Of a stretch of 64,000 nucleotides of DNA, positions 18,313 through 26,225 are shown piece after piece. How positions within the stretch are numbered: the stretch's first letter is position 1; each line of letters opens with the position of its first letter. Source of the DNA: Kribbella monticola (GTDB taxonomy: Bacteria > Actinomycetota > Actinomycetes > Propionibacteriales > Kribbellaceae); contig NZ_QFXK01000027.1 of the NCBI RefSeq assembly GCF_003261635.1, positions 1 to 64,000 of the forward strand. Direction: 5' to 3'. The translations under genes and the position numbers were made by a program. The notes beneath the pieces were generated by a model. It was not told the origin of the DNA. It saw only the letters and a list, made by a program, of their open reading frames with translations, and made no database searches.

Positions 18313-19649
18313 CCGCGGACGTCGAGTACCGGTTGCTGGGACCCGTGGAACTGTGGGCAGGCGGTCGGCCGGTCGAACTCAAGCGGCGGCAGGAGCGGTT
18401 GCTGTTGGGCGTCCTGTTGCTCGAGCCGGGGAAGGTGGTGTCGGCTGAGCGGCTGGTCGGGTTGTTGTGGCCGGAGGAGCGGCCGGCTCGTCCCAAGCGG
18501 GCTCTGCAGGTGTACGCGTCGCGGTTGAGGGCCATGCTGGCCAAGGCTGATCCAGAGACCCGTCTGGAGGGTGGCGCCGAGGGATACGCAGTACAGGGGG
18601 CTTCGGGGCGGACGGACTGGGAGCTGTTCGCGGCGCTGGTTCGCGAGGCGAAGGCGGCGCGGGATCTGGAGCAGCGCCGGAAGGTGCTGCTGGATGCGCT
18701 GGCACTTTGGCGTGGGCCTGCGCTGGCAGACGTGGCGGAGGAGCACCTACGCCGTCGGTTGGCCGCCGACCTCGACGAAGCGCGCTGGGAAGCACAGGAG
18801 CTTCGCGTGGCGACCGAACTGGAGCTAGGACGGCACCAGGAGCTACTGCCCGAGTTGGCCGATCTCAGCACAGCACTGCCGTTCCGGGAGACCATCGCGT
18901 CGGCGTACATGCTGGCCCTGTACCGATCCGGGCGGCAGACGGACTCGCTGGCTGTCTATAGAGACCTGGTACGCCGTCTGGCCGACGAGCTCGGGACAAC
19001 ACCGGGTGAGAGCGTCCGCGAGCTACAGCTGGCCATCTTGCGGCAGGACGCCGCACTGGATCTGCGGTCGGGGGACCAGCCTCCAGATGAGCTACCCGCC
19101 GACAACGGCTCGCTACCGGAATATGACGCGCTGCTGAGCGAGCTGCGGGTGGAGCTGAGCCGCCCTGGCCGGCCGGACGGCGTACCGGCGGTGCTTTGTC
19201 TGTACGGCGCCGATAGGTCCGCGGTGGCGATCAGGCTCGCGCACCAAGTAGCGGGGGAGTACCCGGACGGACAGCTCTTCGCCTCCCTCCAAGACAGCTC
19301 AGGCGACGCCGTACCTGCCCCGGCCGTGCTCGGTCGACTGCTGCGCTCGCTCGGGCTCGACGAGGCAGACCTACCGGCCTCGGTGGAGGAGCGGGCGAGC
19401 GTACTGCGTAGCAGGCTGGCCGGAAGGTCAGTACTACTCGTGCTGGACGAGGCAGCAGACGCAGGGCAGCTCCGGCCGCTGCTGCCGGCCGACGGACGAT
19501 GCGCGGTGATCGTCACTTCGAAGCAGCCGATGCTCGGTCTCGAGGACGCCGTCCAACGTGAAGTCCGGACGACCTCCGGAGAGCCTGAGCGACCGGGACA
19601 GAAGCGGCGCGAACGGGGTTCCGAGACGACAGCGGCTCGATATACCTGA
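18309..19649 (+). CDS. Truncated SARP-family regulator with degenerate ATPase
   Basis: The 446-residue product has the winged-helix and BTAD domains typical of SARPs (about 1-245). The following ATPase region has lost its P-loop: LYGADRSAVAIR stands where GxxGxGKS is expected, near residue 298. Walker B-like VLLVLDE remains. The protein ends soon after the VIVTSKQP segment in a basic tail, without the rest of NB-ARC or any TPR. It is translationally coupled (ATGA overlap) to the intact SARP upstream. It may work as an ATP-independent SARP or a dominant modulator, or be a decaying paralogue. Confidence 0.82.
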   Translation: MTADVEYRLLGPVELWAGGRPVELKRRQERLLLGVLLLEPGKVVSAERLVGLLWPEERPARPKRALQVYASRLRAMLAKADPETRLEGGAEGYAVQGASGRTDWELFAALVREAKAARDLEQRRKVLLDALALWRGPALADVAEEHLRRRLAADLDEARWEAQELRVATELELGRHQELLPELADLSTALPFRETIASAYMLALYRSGRQTDSLAVYRDLVRRLADELGTTPGESVRELQLAILRQDAALDLRSGDQPPDELPADNGSLPEYDALLSELRVELSRPGRPDGVPAVLCLYGADRSAVAIRLAHQVAGEYPDGQLFASLQDSSGDAVPAPAVLGRLLRSLGLDEADLPASVEERASVLRSRLAGRSVLLVLDEAADAGQLRPLLPADGRCAVIVTSKQPMLGLEDAVQREVRTTSGEPERPGQKRRERGSETTAARYT

Positions 19650-19987
19650 TGGTTGTAGATTCAACACCCTGCGTGACAATATGGCACAAAATTGCCACTG
19701 ACGGTGCTGTGCCGATGCTTTTCGCGAGGTATTGGTCGCTCACCGTGACGATCGGAGACAAATGTTCCGGTCCGGTACCCGTTCCGGTAACGATTTGTGC
19801 ACTGGTGCCGGGCACCGCTGGTTTGGTGTCACAGTGTCAGGCAGGCTAGCGCGCGGTTGAGGGGGAATCGCCGTGTCAAGGGGATTTGACTCGGGCCCAC
19901 TCGGAACACCAAATGGCCGGCACGATCTACAGACCGCTGCCGGATCAAGAACACCTGAATCTGGCTGACAGAGCTGACGGAGCGCGA
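19650..19987 (+). promoter_or_regulatory. AT-richer control region upstream of the peptide importer
   Basis: This 338-bp gap has clearly lower GC than its surroundings, especially 19650-19770. It contains a GTTCCGGT direct repeat (19764-19771 and 19781-19788) and a GGTGCC-G-GGCACC palindrome at 19804-19816. SARPs usually bind heptamer direct repeats, but the 17-bp spacing here differs from the usual 11 or 22, so a SARP site is only possible. No gene is seen in it. Confidence 0.4.
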
Positions 19988-20995
19988 ATGAGTATTGGGT
20001 CACCTGACTCGACCGTAGGCGTCGAGGAACACCCGGCGTCGGCTGAGCCGGTCCGTGCGGCGTCGGTCGCGCACGGCAAGTCTCCGACCCGGATCGCGAT
20101 GGACCGGCTCCGCAAGGACAAGCTGGCCATGGTGTGCGTGGGCATCATCTTGTTCTTCATCCTGGTCGCGGTGTTCGCGCCGTTGCTGGCCAAGCTCGAG
20201 GGGCAGACCTTCAGCGCGTTCCACACCGACCTGGTGGACGAGTTCGGCTTCCCGACCACCGGGCCGAATTCGCAGCACTGGCTCGGCGTCGAGCCGAAGA
20301 CCGGCCGGGACAACTTCGCCCGCTGGGTCTACGGCGCGCGTCCGTCGCTGATCGTCGCCTTCTCGGCGACCTTGTTCGGCACCGCCGTCGGTGTGGTCGC
20401 GGGCCTGCTGGCCGGCTTCCTCGGCGGCTGGACCGACCGGATCATCTCCTGGATCATCGACTTCGTCCTGAGCCTTCCTTACCTGCTCTTCGCGATCGCG
20501 CTGGTGCCGATCGTCGAGTCGATGCGCGGCGGGTCGTTCAACCTGACCCCCGAAGAACAGGCCTCGACCCGGTTCTACGTCTTGATCTTCGTCCTCTCGT
20601 TCTTCGGCTGGGCCGGTCTGGCCCGGATCATCCGCGGTGAGGTGCTCTCGCTGCGGGAACGGGAGTTCGTGCTCGCTGCCAAGGCGATCGGCGTTCCCAC
20701 CCGGCAGGTCCTGTTCAAGGAGCTGCTGCCCAACCTGGTGGCCCCGATCGTCATCTCGGCCTCGCTCTCGCTGCCCGCTTATGTGACGGCGGAAGCAGGT
20801 CTGTCCTTCCTCGGAGTCGGTCTGGTCGAACCGGTTCCGTCCTGGGGCCAAACCATCGCGGTTGCCACGAACTGGTTCAAAGCGGACCCGATCTTCTTGT
20901 GGCTCCCGGTGCTCGGCATCACCGCTCTGGTGTTGTCGATGGCCCTTCTCGGCGACGCCGTCCGCGACGCCTTCGACCCCAAGACTCGCCGGTAG
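19988..20995 (+). CDS. dppC: Peptide ABC transporter permease, DppC type
   Basis: The 335-residue inner-membrane permease has an N-terminal cytosolic extension of about 45 residues, then six predicted membrane segments. The coupling-loop motif is RGEVLSLREREFVLAAKAIG and the C-terminus is the usual RDAFDPKTRR. ATG 19988 is preferred because GGAG lies just upstream; the frame is open to 19886. It is the first gene of the importer operon, whereas this subunit usually comes third. Confidence 0.9.
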   Translation: MSIGSPDSTVGVEEHPASAEPVRAASVAHGKSPTRIAMDRLRKDKLAMVCVGIILFFILVAVFAPLLAKLEGQTFSAFHTDLVDEFGFPTTGPNSQHWLGVEPKTGRDNFARWVYGARPSLIVAFSATLFGTAVGVVAGLLAGFLGGWTDRIISWIIDFVLSLPYLLFAIALVPIVESMRGGSFNLTPEEQASTRFYVLIFVLSFFGWAGLARIIRGEVLSLREREFVLAAKAIGVPTRQVLFKELLPNLVAPIVISASLSLPAYVTAEAGLSFLGVGLVEPVPSWGQTIAVATNWFKADPIFLWLPVLGITALVLSMALLGDAVRDAFDPKTRR

Positions 20996-21036
20996 TACGG
21001 CGATTGCCCCAGCGGCAGAAAAGGAGAAACACGACA

Positions 21037-22794
21037 ATGCAGTGGAAACGGATCACCGCGGTGGCGGCAACGGTCATGCTGGCCGCGGTTGCCTGCGGCA
21101 GCCCGTCGTCGAACAACAACTCTGGTGGTGGCAAGGTCCAAGAGGGCACCACCCAGGAGAAGGCGACCGACCCGACTGCCAAGGGGCCGGCGGCAGAGAT
21201 CGATGGTGCCAAGAAGGGCGGCACCGTCACGATCCTGTCCGACGTCACGCCGGACACGTTCGACCCGACGAACATCTACTACGTCGACGGAAACCAGATC
21301 GGCAAGCTGTTCTACCGGGCCCTGACCCAGTACAAGCTGGACGAGAAGACCGGTAAGCCTGTTCTGGTGCCGGACCTCGCCGAGGACCTGGGTACGAAGT
21401 CGGCCGACGGCCTGACCTGGACCTTCAAGCTGAAGCAGGGCATCAAGTACAGCGACGGCTCCCTGGTCAAGGCCGAGGACTACGCGTACTCGATCAAGCG
21501 CTCCTTCGCGCACGAGCTCTACGACTCGGGACCCACGTACCAGATCCAGTTCTTCAAGGACGGCGAGAAGTACAAGGGCCCGTACGCCGCCGGTGGTGAC
21601 AACTACTCCGGTGTCGAGACGCCGGACCAGAACACCCTGGTCATCCACCTCGCCAAGAAGTTCGACGACCTTCCGTTCTACGCGGCGTTCCCGCTGTTCA
21701 CGCCGATCCCGAAGTCGAAGGACACCCAGAAGAACTACGAGCAGAAGCCGCTGGCGACCGGTCCGTACATGGTCCAGTCCTACAACGCCGGCACCTCGCT
21801 CAACCTGGTGAAGAACCCCAACTGGGACCCGAACACCGACCCGGTGCGGCACCAGTACGTCGACGGCTACAACTTCAAGTTCAGCCAGGACCTGATCAAG
21901 GCCCAGCGTCAGGTGCTGGCCAGCAACGGTCCGGACGCCAACGCGCTGAGCTACAGCAACCTCGACACTTCGCTGCTGCCCGAGGTCAAGGACCAGAGCC
22001 AGTTGGTCAAGGGTGACGGTCCGTGCACCATCACGCTGCCGATGGACACCCGCAAGATCCCGTTCGAGGTCCGCAAGCTCGTTGCCGCGGCCTACCCGTA
22101 CGACGCGTGGCGCAAGGTCGCGGGTCTGAACTCGAACGACTCGCCGCCTGCTTCGACGATCCTGCCGCGCGCCGTTCCGGGCTTCGAGAAGTACGAGCTG
22201 CCGGGCCTGAACGGAACCGGCAAGGGCGCCCAGGACCCCGCGGTCGCCGCGGACGTCAAGGCGAAGCTGGCCGCGCTCGGCAAGTCGAACTTCGAGCTCA
22301 GCCAGTACTACTCGATCGACGACAAGATCTCGACGCAGGTCTTCCAGTTGCGCAAGCAGGTCTTCGAGGCGGCCGGGTTCAAGTACAAGGGCATCGGTGT
22401 TGCCAAGGCCAAGATCCGCACCTACACCGGTGACCAGAACGCTCCGGTCAACATCGGCAAGACCCCGGCCGGCTGGTGCTCCGACTGGCCGAGCGGCACC
22501 AGCTGGTTCCCGGTGCTGTTCAAGTCCGACGCGATTGCCCTGGGCAACAGCATCGGTCAGCTCCAGGACAAGACGCTGGACGCCGAGATCGACCGCGTCA
22601 CCGCGCTCGACCCGAACGCCCAGCTCAAGGAGTGGGGCAAGATCGACAAGATGATCCTCGAGAAGTACCTTCCGGCCATTCCGTTGTACTACAGCGCCTC
22701 GGACTTCCCGATCGGGAAGAACCTCGGCCACGTGATCAACGACGTGACGCAGGGTATGCCCGAGTTCACCTCGATCTACGTCAAGCAGCCCTGA
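21037..22794 (+). CDS. dppA: Peptide ABC transporter substrate-binding lipoprotein (family 5)
   Basis: The 585-residue extracellular solute-binding protein is of the DppA/OppA family. The lipobox LAAVAC places the lipidated Cys at residue 20, followed by a Ser/Asn/Gly linker. The body shows family 5 features, such as KGGTVTILSD at the start of the fold and the FDPTNIYY and DGLTWTFKLK segments. AAGGAG precedes ATG 21037. A perfect hairpin follows its stop, between dppA and dppB. The family binds di-, oligopeptides or other small ligands, and the exact ligand cannot be read here. Confidence 0.9.
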   Translation: MQWKRITAVAATVMLAAVACGSPSSNNNSGGGKVQEGTTQEKATDPTAKGPAAEIDGAKKGGTVTILSDVTPDTFDPTNIYYVDGNQIGKLFYRALTQYKLDEKTGKPVLVPDLAEDLGTKSADGLTWTFKLKQGIKYSDGSLVKAEDYAYSIKRSFAHELYDSGPTYQIQFFKDGEKYKGPYAAGGDNYSGVETPDQNTLVIHLAKKFDDLPFYAAFPLFTPIPKSKDTQKNYEQKPLATGPYMVQSYNAGTSLNLVKNPNWDPNTDPVRHQYVDGYNFKFSQDLIKAQRQVLASNGPDANALSYSNLDTSLLPEVKDQSQLVKGDGPCTITLPMDTRKIPFEVRKLVAAAYPYDAWRKVAGLNSNDSPPASTILPRAVPGFEKYELPGLNGTGKGAQDPAVAADVKAKLAALGKSNFELSQYYSIDDKISTQVFQLRKQVFEAAGFKYKGIGVAKAKIRTYTGDQNAPVNIGKTPAGWCSDWPSGTSWFPVLFKSDAIALGNSIGQLQDKTLDAEIDRVTALDPNAQLKEWGKIDKMILEKYLPAIPLYYSASDFPIGKNLGHVINDVTQGMPEFTSIYVKQP

Positions 22795-22832
22795 CCGAAC
22801 GCCTGAGCAACACGTTCGGCTCTGAATGAAGG

Positions 22833-22865
22833 GGTGGTGACCGGGCCCTCGGTCCGGTCACCACC
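22833..22865 (+). terminator. Intercistronic stem-loop after the binding-protein gene
   Basis: GGTGGTGACCGG (22833-22844) pairs perfectly with CCGGTCACCACC (22854-22865) around a 9-base loop, 39 bp past dppA and before dppB. There is no U-tract. It probably acts as an attenuator or 3' stabiliser that lets dppA be expressed above the other subunits. Confidence 0.6.
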
Positions 22866-22888
22866 CTCATCGGTGAGGAGAAAGCCCC

Positions 22889-23881
22889 GTGCTCTATTTC
22901 GTGGCGCGCCGCCTGGTCAGCGCGCTGAGTGTCGTGCTGGTCACGCTGATCGCGACCTTCACGTTGTTCTTCGTCGCCCCCACCGATCCGGCGGCGGCGA
23001 TCTGTGGCGACCGCAACTGCACCCAGCAGCGGTACAACGAGATCAAGCGCAACCTGCATCTGGACCGCCCGAAGGTCCAGCAGTTCGCGGAGTACACGGC
23101 GGGCATCTTCGCCGGCCGCACCTTCGAGACCGCCGGCGTGAAGCAGAAGTGCCCGGCGCCATGCCTCGGCTTCTCCTTCAAGAACGACCGGCCGGTGTAC
23201 GAGACCCTGAAGACCAGGCTGCCGGTGACGGTTTCGCTGGTGGCGGGCTACGCGGTCCTCGTTCTCACGATCGGTGTCTTCGTCGGCTCGCTGGCCGCGA
23301 AGAGACGCGGGACGATGGGTGACCGGGCGCTGATGACCAGCACCTTGGTGCTCAGCTCGATCCCGTACTACATCGTGGCCCTGATGATTTCGCTCTACCT
23401 CACCATCCTCTATCCGATCCTGCCGCGCAGTGGGTACACACCACTGACGGAGAATCCCGGGAAATGGGTGGCCGGTCTGCTCACCCCGTGGCTGGTCCTG
23501 GGCATCTACAACTGCACGCAGTACGCCCGGTTCTCCCGCGGCTCGATGGTGGAGACGCTGAGCGAGGACTTCATCCGTACGGCGCGCGCCAAGGGCCTGT
23601 CGGACCGGGTGGTCACCTACAAGCACGCCTTGCGCTCGGGTCTGATCCCGGTCGTCACGATCTTCGGCCTCGACATCGCCGGCAGCCTCGCCGGTGCCAT
23701 CTTCACCGAGAAGATCTTCGATCTGCCCGGACTGGGTAACCTGGTGATCGACAGTCTCAACAACTACGACCTGCCGGTGATCATGGGCACGGTCCTGGTC
23801 GCCTCGGTGTTCCTGGTGATGATGAACTTCATCGTCGACATCGCCTACAGCCTGATCGATCCGCGGGTGAGGCTCGCGTGA
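22889..23881 (+). CDS. dppB: Peptide ABC transporter permease, DppB type
   Basis: The 330-residue permease has a first membrane helix at the N-terminus, a periplasmic-side loop with CGDRNC and KCPAPC cysteine pairs, then five more helices. The coupling-loop motif is RTARAKGLSDRVV. GTG 22889 follows a GAGGAG site. The gene overlaps dppD by four bases. The four external cysteines suggest two disulfides, an uncommon addition. Confidence 0.9.
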   Translation: MLYFVARRLVSALSVVLVTLIATFTLFFVAPTDPAAAICGDRNCTQQRYNEIKRNLHLDRPKVQQFAEYTAGIFAGRTFETAGVKQKCPAPCLGFSFKNDRPVYETLKTRLPVTVSLVAGYAVLVLTIGVFVGSLAAKRRGTMGDRALMTSTLVLSSIPYYIVALMISLYLTILYPILPRSGYTPLTENPGKWVAGLLTPWLVLGIYNCTQYARFSRGSMVETLSEDFIRTARAKGLSDRVVTYKHALRSGLIPVVTIFGLDIAGSLAGAIFTEKIFDLPGLGNLVIDSLNNYDLPVIMGTVLVASVFLVMMNFIVDIAYSLIDPRVRLA

Positions 23882-25068
23882 CGACACCTGCCGGCGACGA
23901 GGGACGCAAGGACCTCCAAGACAGAAAGGTTGGCCAGGAGACCATGGTCGGCACCGTACCCAGCGACGGGGAGGTGGCGCGGGACGCCCGCAATCCCTCC
24001 ATCGCGACCCGCGAGCGCCGCTCGACGACGCTGACCCCGAGCGGCGAGACGCCGTACCTGGTGGTCGAGGACCTGACCGTCAAGTTCCCGACCGCCGATG
24101 GTGTGGTCAGCGCGGTGAACGGGCTGAGCTATGCCGTTCCGCTCGGCCGGACGCTGGCGATCGTGGGTGAGTCCGGGTCGGGCAAGTCGGTGTCGAGTAT
24201 GGCCGTGATGGGTCTGCACGACCGCAAGCGGACCCGGATCACCGGTTCGATCCGGCTGGGCGGCGACGAGATCGTCGGTCTGCCGGACAGCGAACTGATG
24301 AAGATCCGCGGTGACGCGGTCGCGATGGTCTTCCAGGACCCGCAGTCGTCGCTGCACCCGCTGTACACGGTCGGCAACCAGATCTCCGAGGCCTACCGGG
24401 TACACCACAAGGTGTCGAAGGATGTCGCGAAGAAGCGCGCCCTGGAGATGCTGGACCTGGTCGGCATCCCGAACCCGATCCGCCGGTTCAAGCAGTACCC
24501 GCACGAGTTCTCCGGTGGTATGCGGCAGCGCGCGATGATCGCGATGGGTCTGGTCAACGACCCGAAGCTGGTGATCGCCGACGAGCCGACCACCGCGCTG
24601 GACGTCACCGTGCAGGCGCAGATCCTCGATCTGCTGAACAACCTGCAGAAAGAGTTCGGCTCGGCGATCGTGCTGATCACCCACGACCTGGGTGTGGTGG
24701 CCGAGATGGCCGACGACGTCCTGGTGATGTACGCCGGCCGCTGTGTCGAGTACGGCACGGCCGAGGACGTGCTGGCCCGGCCGCGGATGCCGTACACGTG
24801 GGGTCTGCTGGAGTCGATCCCGACCGTGTCGGCCGCCTCCGAGCGGCTGCGCCCGATCAAGGGCCTGCCGCCGAGCCTGCTGGCCCTGCCCAGTGGTTGC
24901 TCCTTCAACCCGCGCTGTCCGTACAAGGACCGGGTGAAGGGCGAGCGCTGCATCACCGACCTGCCGGAACTGCTGCCGGTCGACGGCGCTGGCGCACACA
25001 CATCCCGCTGCCACCTGCACGACAAGGCCTCGATCTACGAGGCCGAGGTCGCACCGAGACTGGGCTGA
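23878..25068 (+). CDS. dppD: Peptide ABC transporter ATP-binding protein, DppD type
   Basis: The 396-residue ATPase has Walker A GESGSGKS near residue 97, signature SGGMRQR, Walker B with DEPTTALD, and the Cys-containing oligopeptide C-terminal region (FNPRCPYKDR, SRCHLHD). About 60 extra residues precede the ATPase domain. GTG 23878 overlaps dppB, and a later ATG at 23944 is an alternative start. Confidence 0.92.
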   Translation: MTTPAGDEGRKDLQDRKVGQETMVGTVPSDGEVARDARNPSIATRERRSTTLTPSGETPYLVVEDLTVKFPTADGVVSAVNGLSYAVPLGRTLAIVGESGSGKSVSSMAVMGLHDRKRTRITGSIRLGGDEIVGLPDSELMKIRGDAVAMVFQDPQSSLHPLYTVGNQISEAYRVHHKVSKDVAKKRALEMLDLVGIPNPIRRFKQYPHEFSGGMRQRAMIAMGLVNDPKLVIADEPTTALDVTVQAQILDLLNNLQKEFGSAIVLITHDLGVVAEMADDVLVMYAGRCVEYGTAEDVLARPRMPYTWGLLESIPTVSAASERLRPIKGLPPSLLALPSGCSFNPRCPYKDRVKGERCITDLPELLPVDGAGAHTSRCHLHDKASIYEAEVAPRLG

Positions 25069-25076
25069 GGAGAGAC

Positions 25077-26138
25077 ATGAGCAAGACAGTGCGCCCCGTG
25101 GATGCGACCACCGGCGGCACGGAGCCTGCGTTGCTGCAGGTCCGCGACCTGAAGATGCACTTCCCGATCAAGGAGGCCGCCGGCCTCGGCCGGACCAAGA
25201 AACTGGTCCAGGCCGTCGACGGGGTGAACTTCGACCTGAAGGCCGGCGAGAGCCTCGGGCTGGTCGGTGAGTCCGGTTGTGGGAAGTCGACGACGGGCCG
25301 GATGATCACCCGGCTGCTGACGCCGACCGCGGGTCAGATCATCTTCAAGGGCACCGACATCGCCCAGATGAAGGAGAAGGACCTGCGGCCGTTCCGCCGC
25401 CAGCTCCAGATCGTCTTCCAGGACCCGTACAGCTCGCTGAACCCGCGGCAGACCGTGTCGAACATCATCAGTACGCCGTTGCGCGTGCACAACCTGGTGA
25501 AGCGCGGCAAGGAACTGGAGCGGGTCCAGGAACTGCTCGAGCGGGTCGGCCTGAACCCCGAGCACCACAACCGGTACCCGAACGAGTTCTCCGGTGGTCA
25601 GCGGCAGCGCATCGGGATCGCCCGGGCGCTCGCGGTGGAGCCCGAGGTGATCATCGCCGACGAGCCGGTGTCCGCGCTCGACGTGTCGATCCAGGCGCAG
25701 GTGATGAACCTGATGGAGGACCTGCGCCGCGACCTGGGCATCGCCTTCGTCTTCATCGCGCACGACCTGGGTGTGGTCCGGCACTTCTGTGACCGGGTCG
25801 CGGTGATGTACCTGGGCAAGATCGTCGAGCAGGGAACGCGGGACGAGATCTACGGCGCCCCGCAGCACCCCTACACCCAGGCGCTGCTGTCGGCGGCTCC
25901 TGACCTCGGCACGATCCGCGGCGTCCCGCCGAAGGAACGGATCCGCCTGGTCGGCGACGTACCCTCCCCGATCGACCCGCCGAGCGGTTGCCGGTTCCGG
26001 ACCCGCTGCTGGAAGGCCGAGGACATCTGCGCCACCCAGGAACCGCCGCTGATCGCCCAGGCCAAGTCCGGCCCCGGCCACGCGGCCGCGTGCCACTTCG
26101 CCGAGCCGAAGGTCGACCTGACCGCCGCCACGGCCTGA
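25077..26138 (+). CDS. dppF: Peptide ABC transporter ATP-binding protein, DppF type
   Basis: The 353-residue ATPase has Walker A GESGCGKS near residue 64, signature SGGQRQR, Walker B region with DEPVSALD, and the C-terminal CRFRTRCWKAEDIC cysteine motif of oligopeptide ATPases. GAGGAGAG precedes ATG 25077, eight bases after dppD. It is the last gene of the operon, and a strong terminator follows. Confidence 0.92.
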   Translation: MSKTVRPVDATTGGTEPALLQVRDLKMHFPIKEAAGLGRTKKLVQAVDGVNFDLKAGESLGLVGESGCGKSTTGRMITRLLTPTAGQIIFKGTDIAQMKEKDLRPFRRQLQIVFQDPYSSLNPRQTVSNIISTPLRVHNLVKRGKELERVQELLERVGLNPEHHNRYPNEFSGGQRQRIGIARALAVEPEVIIADEPVSALDVSIQAQVMNLMEDLRRDLGIAFVFIAHDLGVVRHFCDRVAVMYLGKIVEQGTRDEIYGAPQHPYTQALLSAAPDLGTIRGVPPKERIRLVGDVPSPIDPPSGCRFRTRCWKAEDICATQEPPLIAQAKSGPGHAAACHFAEPKVDLTAATA

Positions 26139-26151
26139 TCCAGCTGTCGCA

Positions 26152-26183
26152 GAGCCGCCCCGACCACCCGGTCGGGGCGGCTC
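26152..26183 (+). terminator. Terminator of the peptide importer operon
   Basis: GAGCCGCCCCGACC (26152-26165) and GGTCGGGGCGGCTC (26170-26183) form a perfect 14-bp stem with an ACCC loop, 14 bp past the dppF stop. Confidence 0.88.
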
Positions 26184-26225
26184 TCGGCCGTCCGGCCCAG
26201 GTGGTCGGGTGGTTAAGGTTCGGGC

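Noticed and set aside
20779..22731. 650-codon reverse open frame antisense to dppC and dppA
   Set aside because: It is antisense to two well-supported genes; composition and lack of motifs mark it as a codon-bias shadow.
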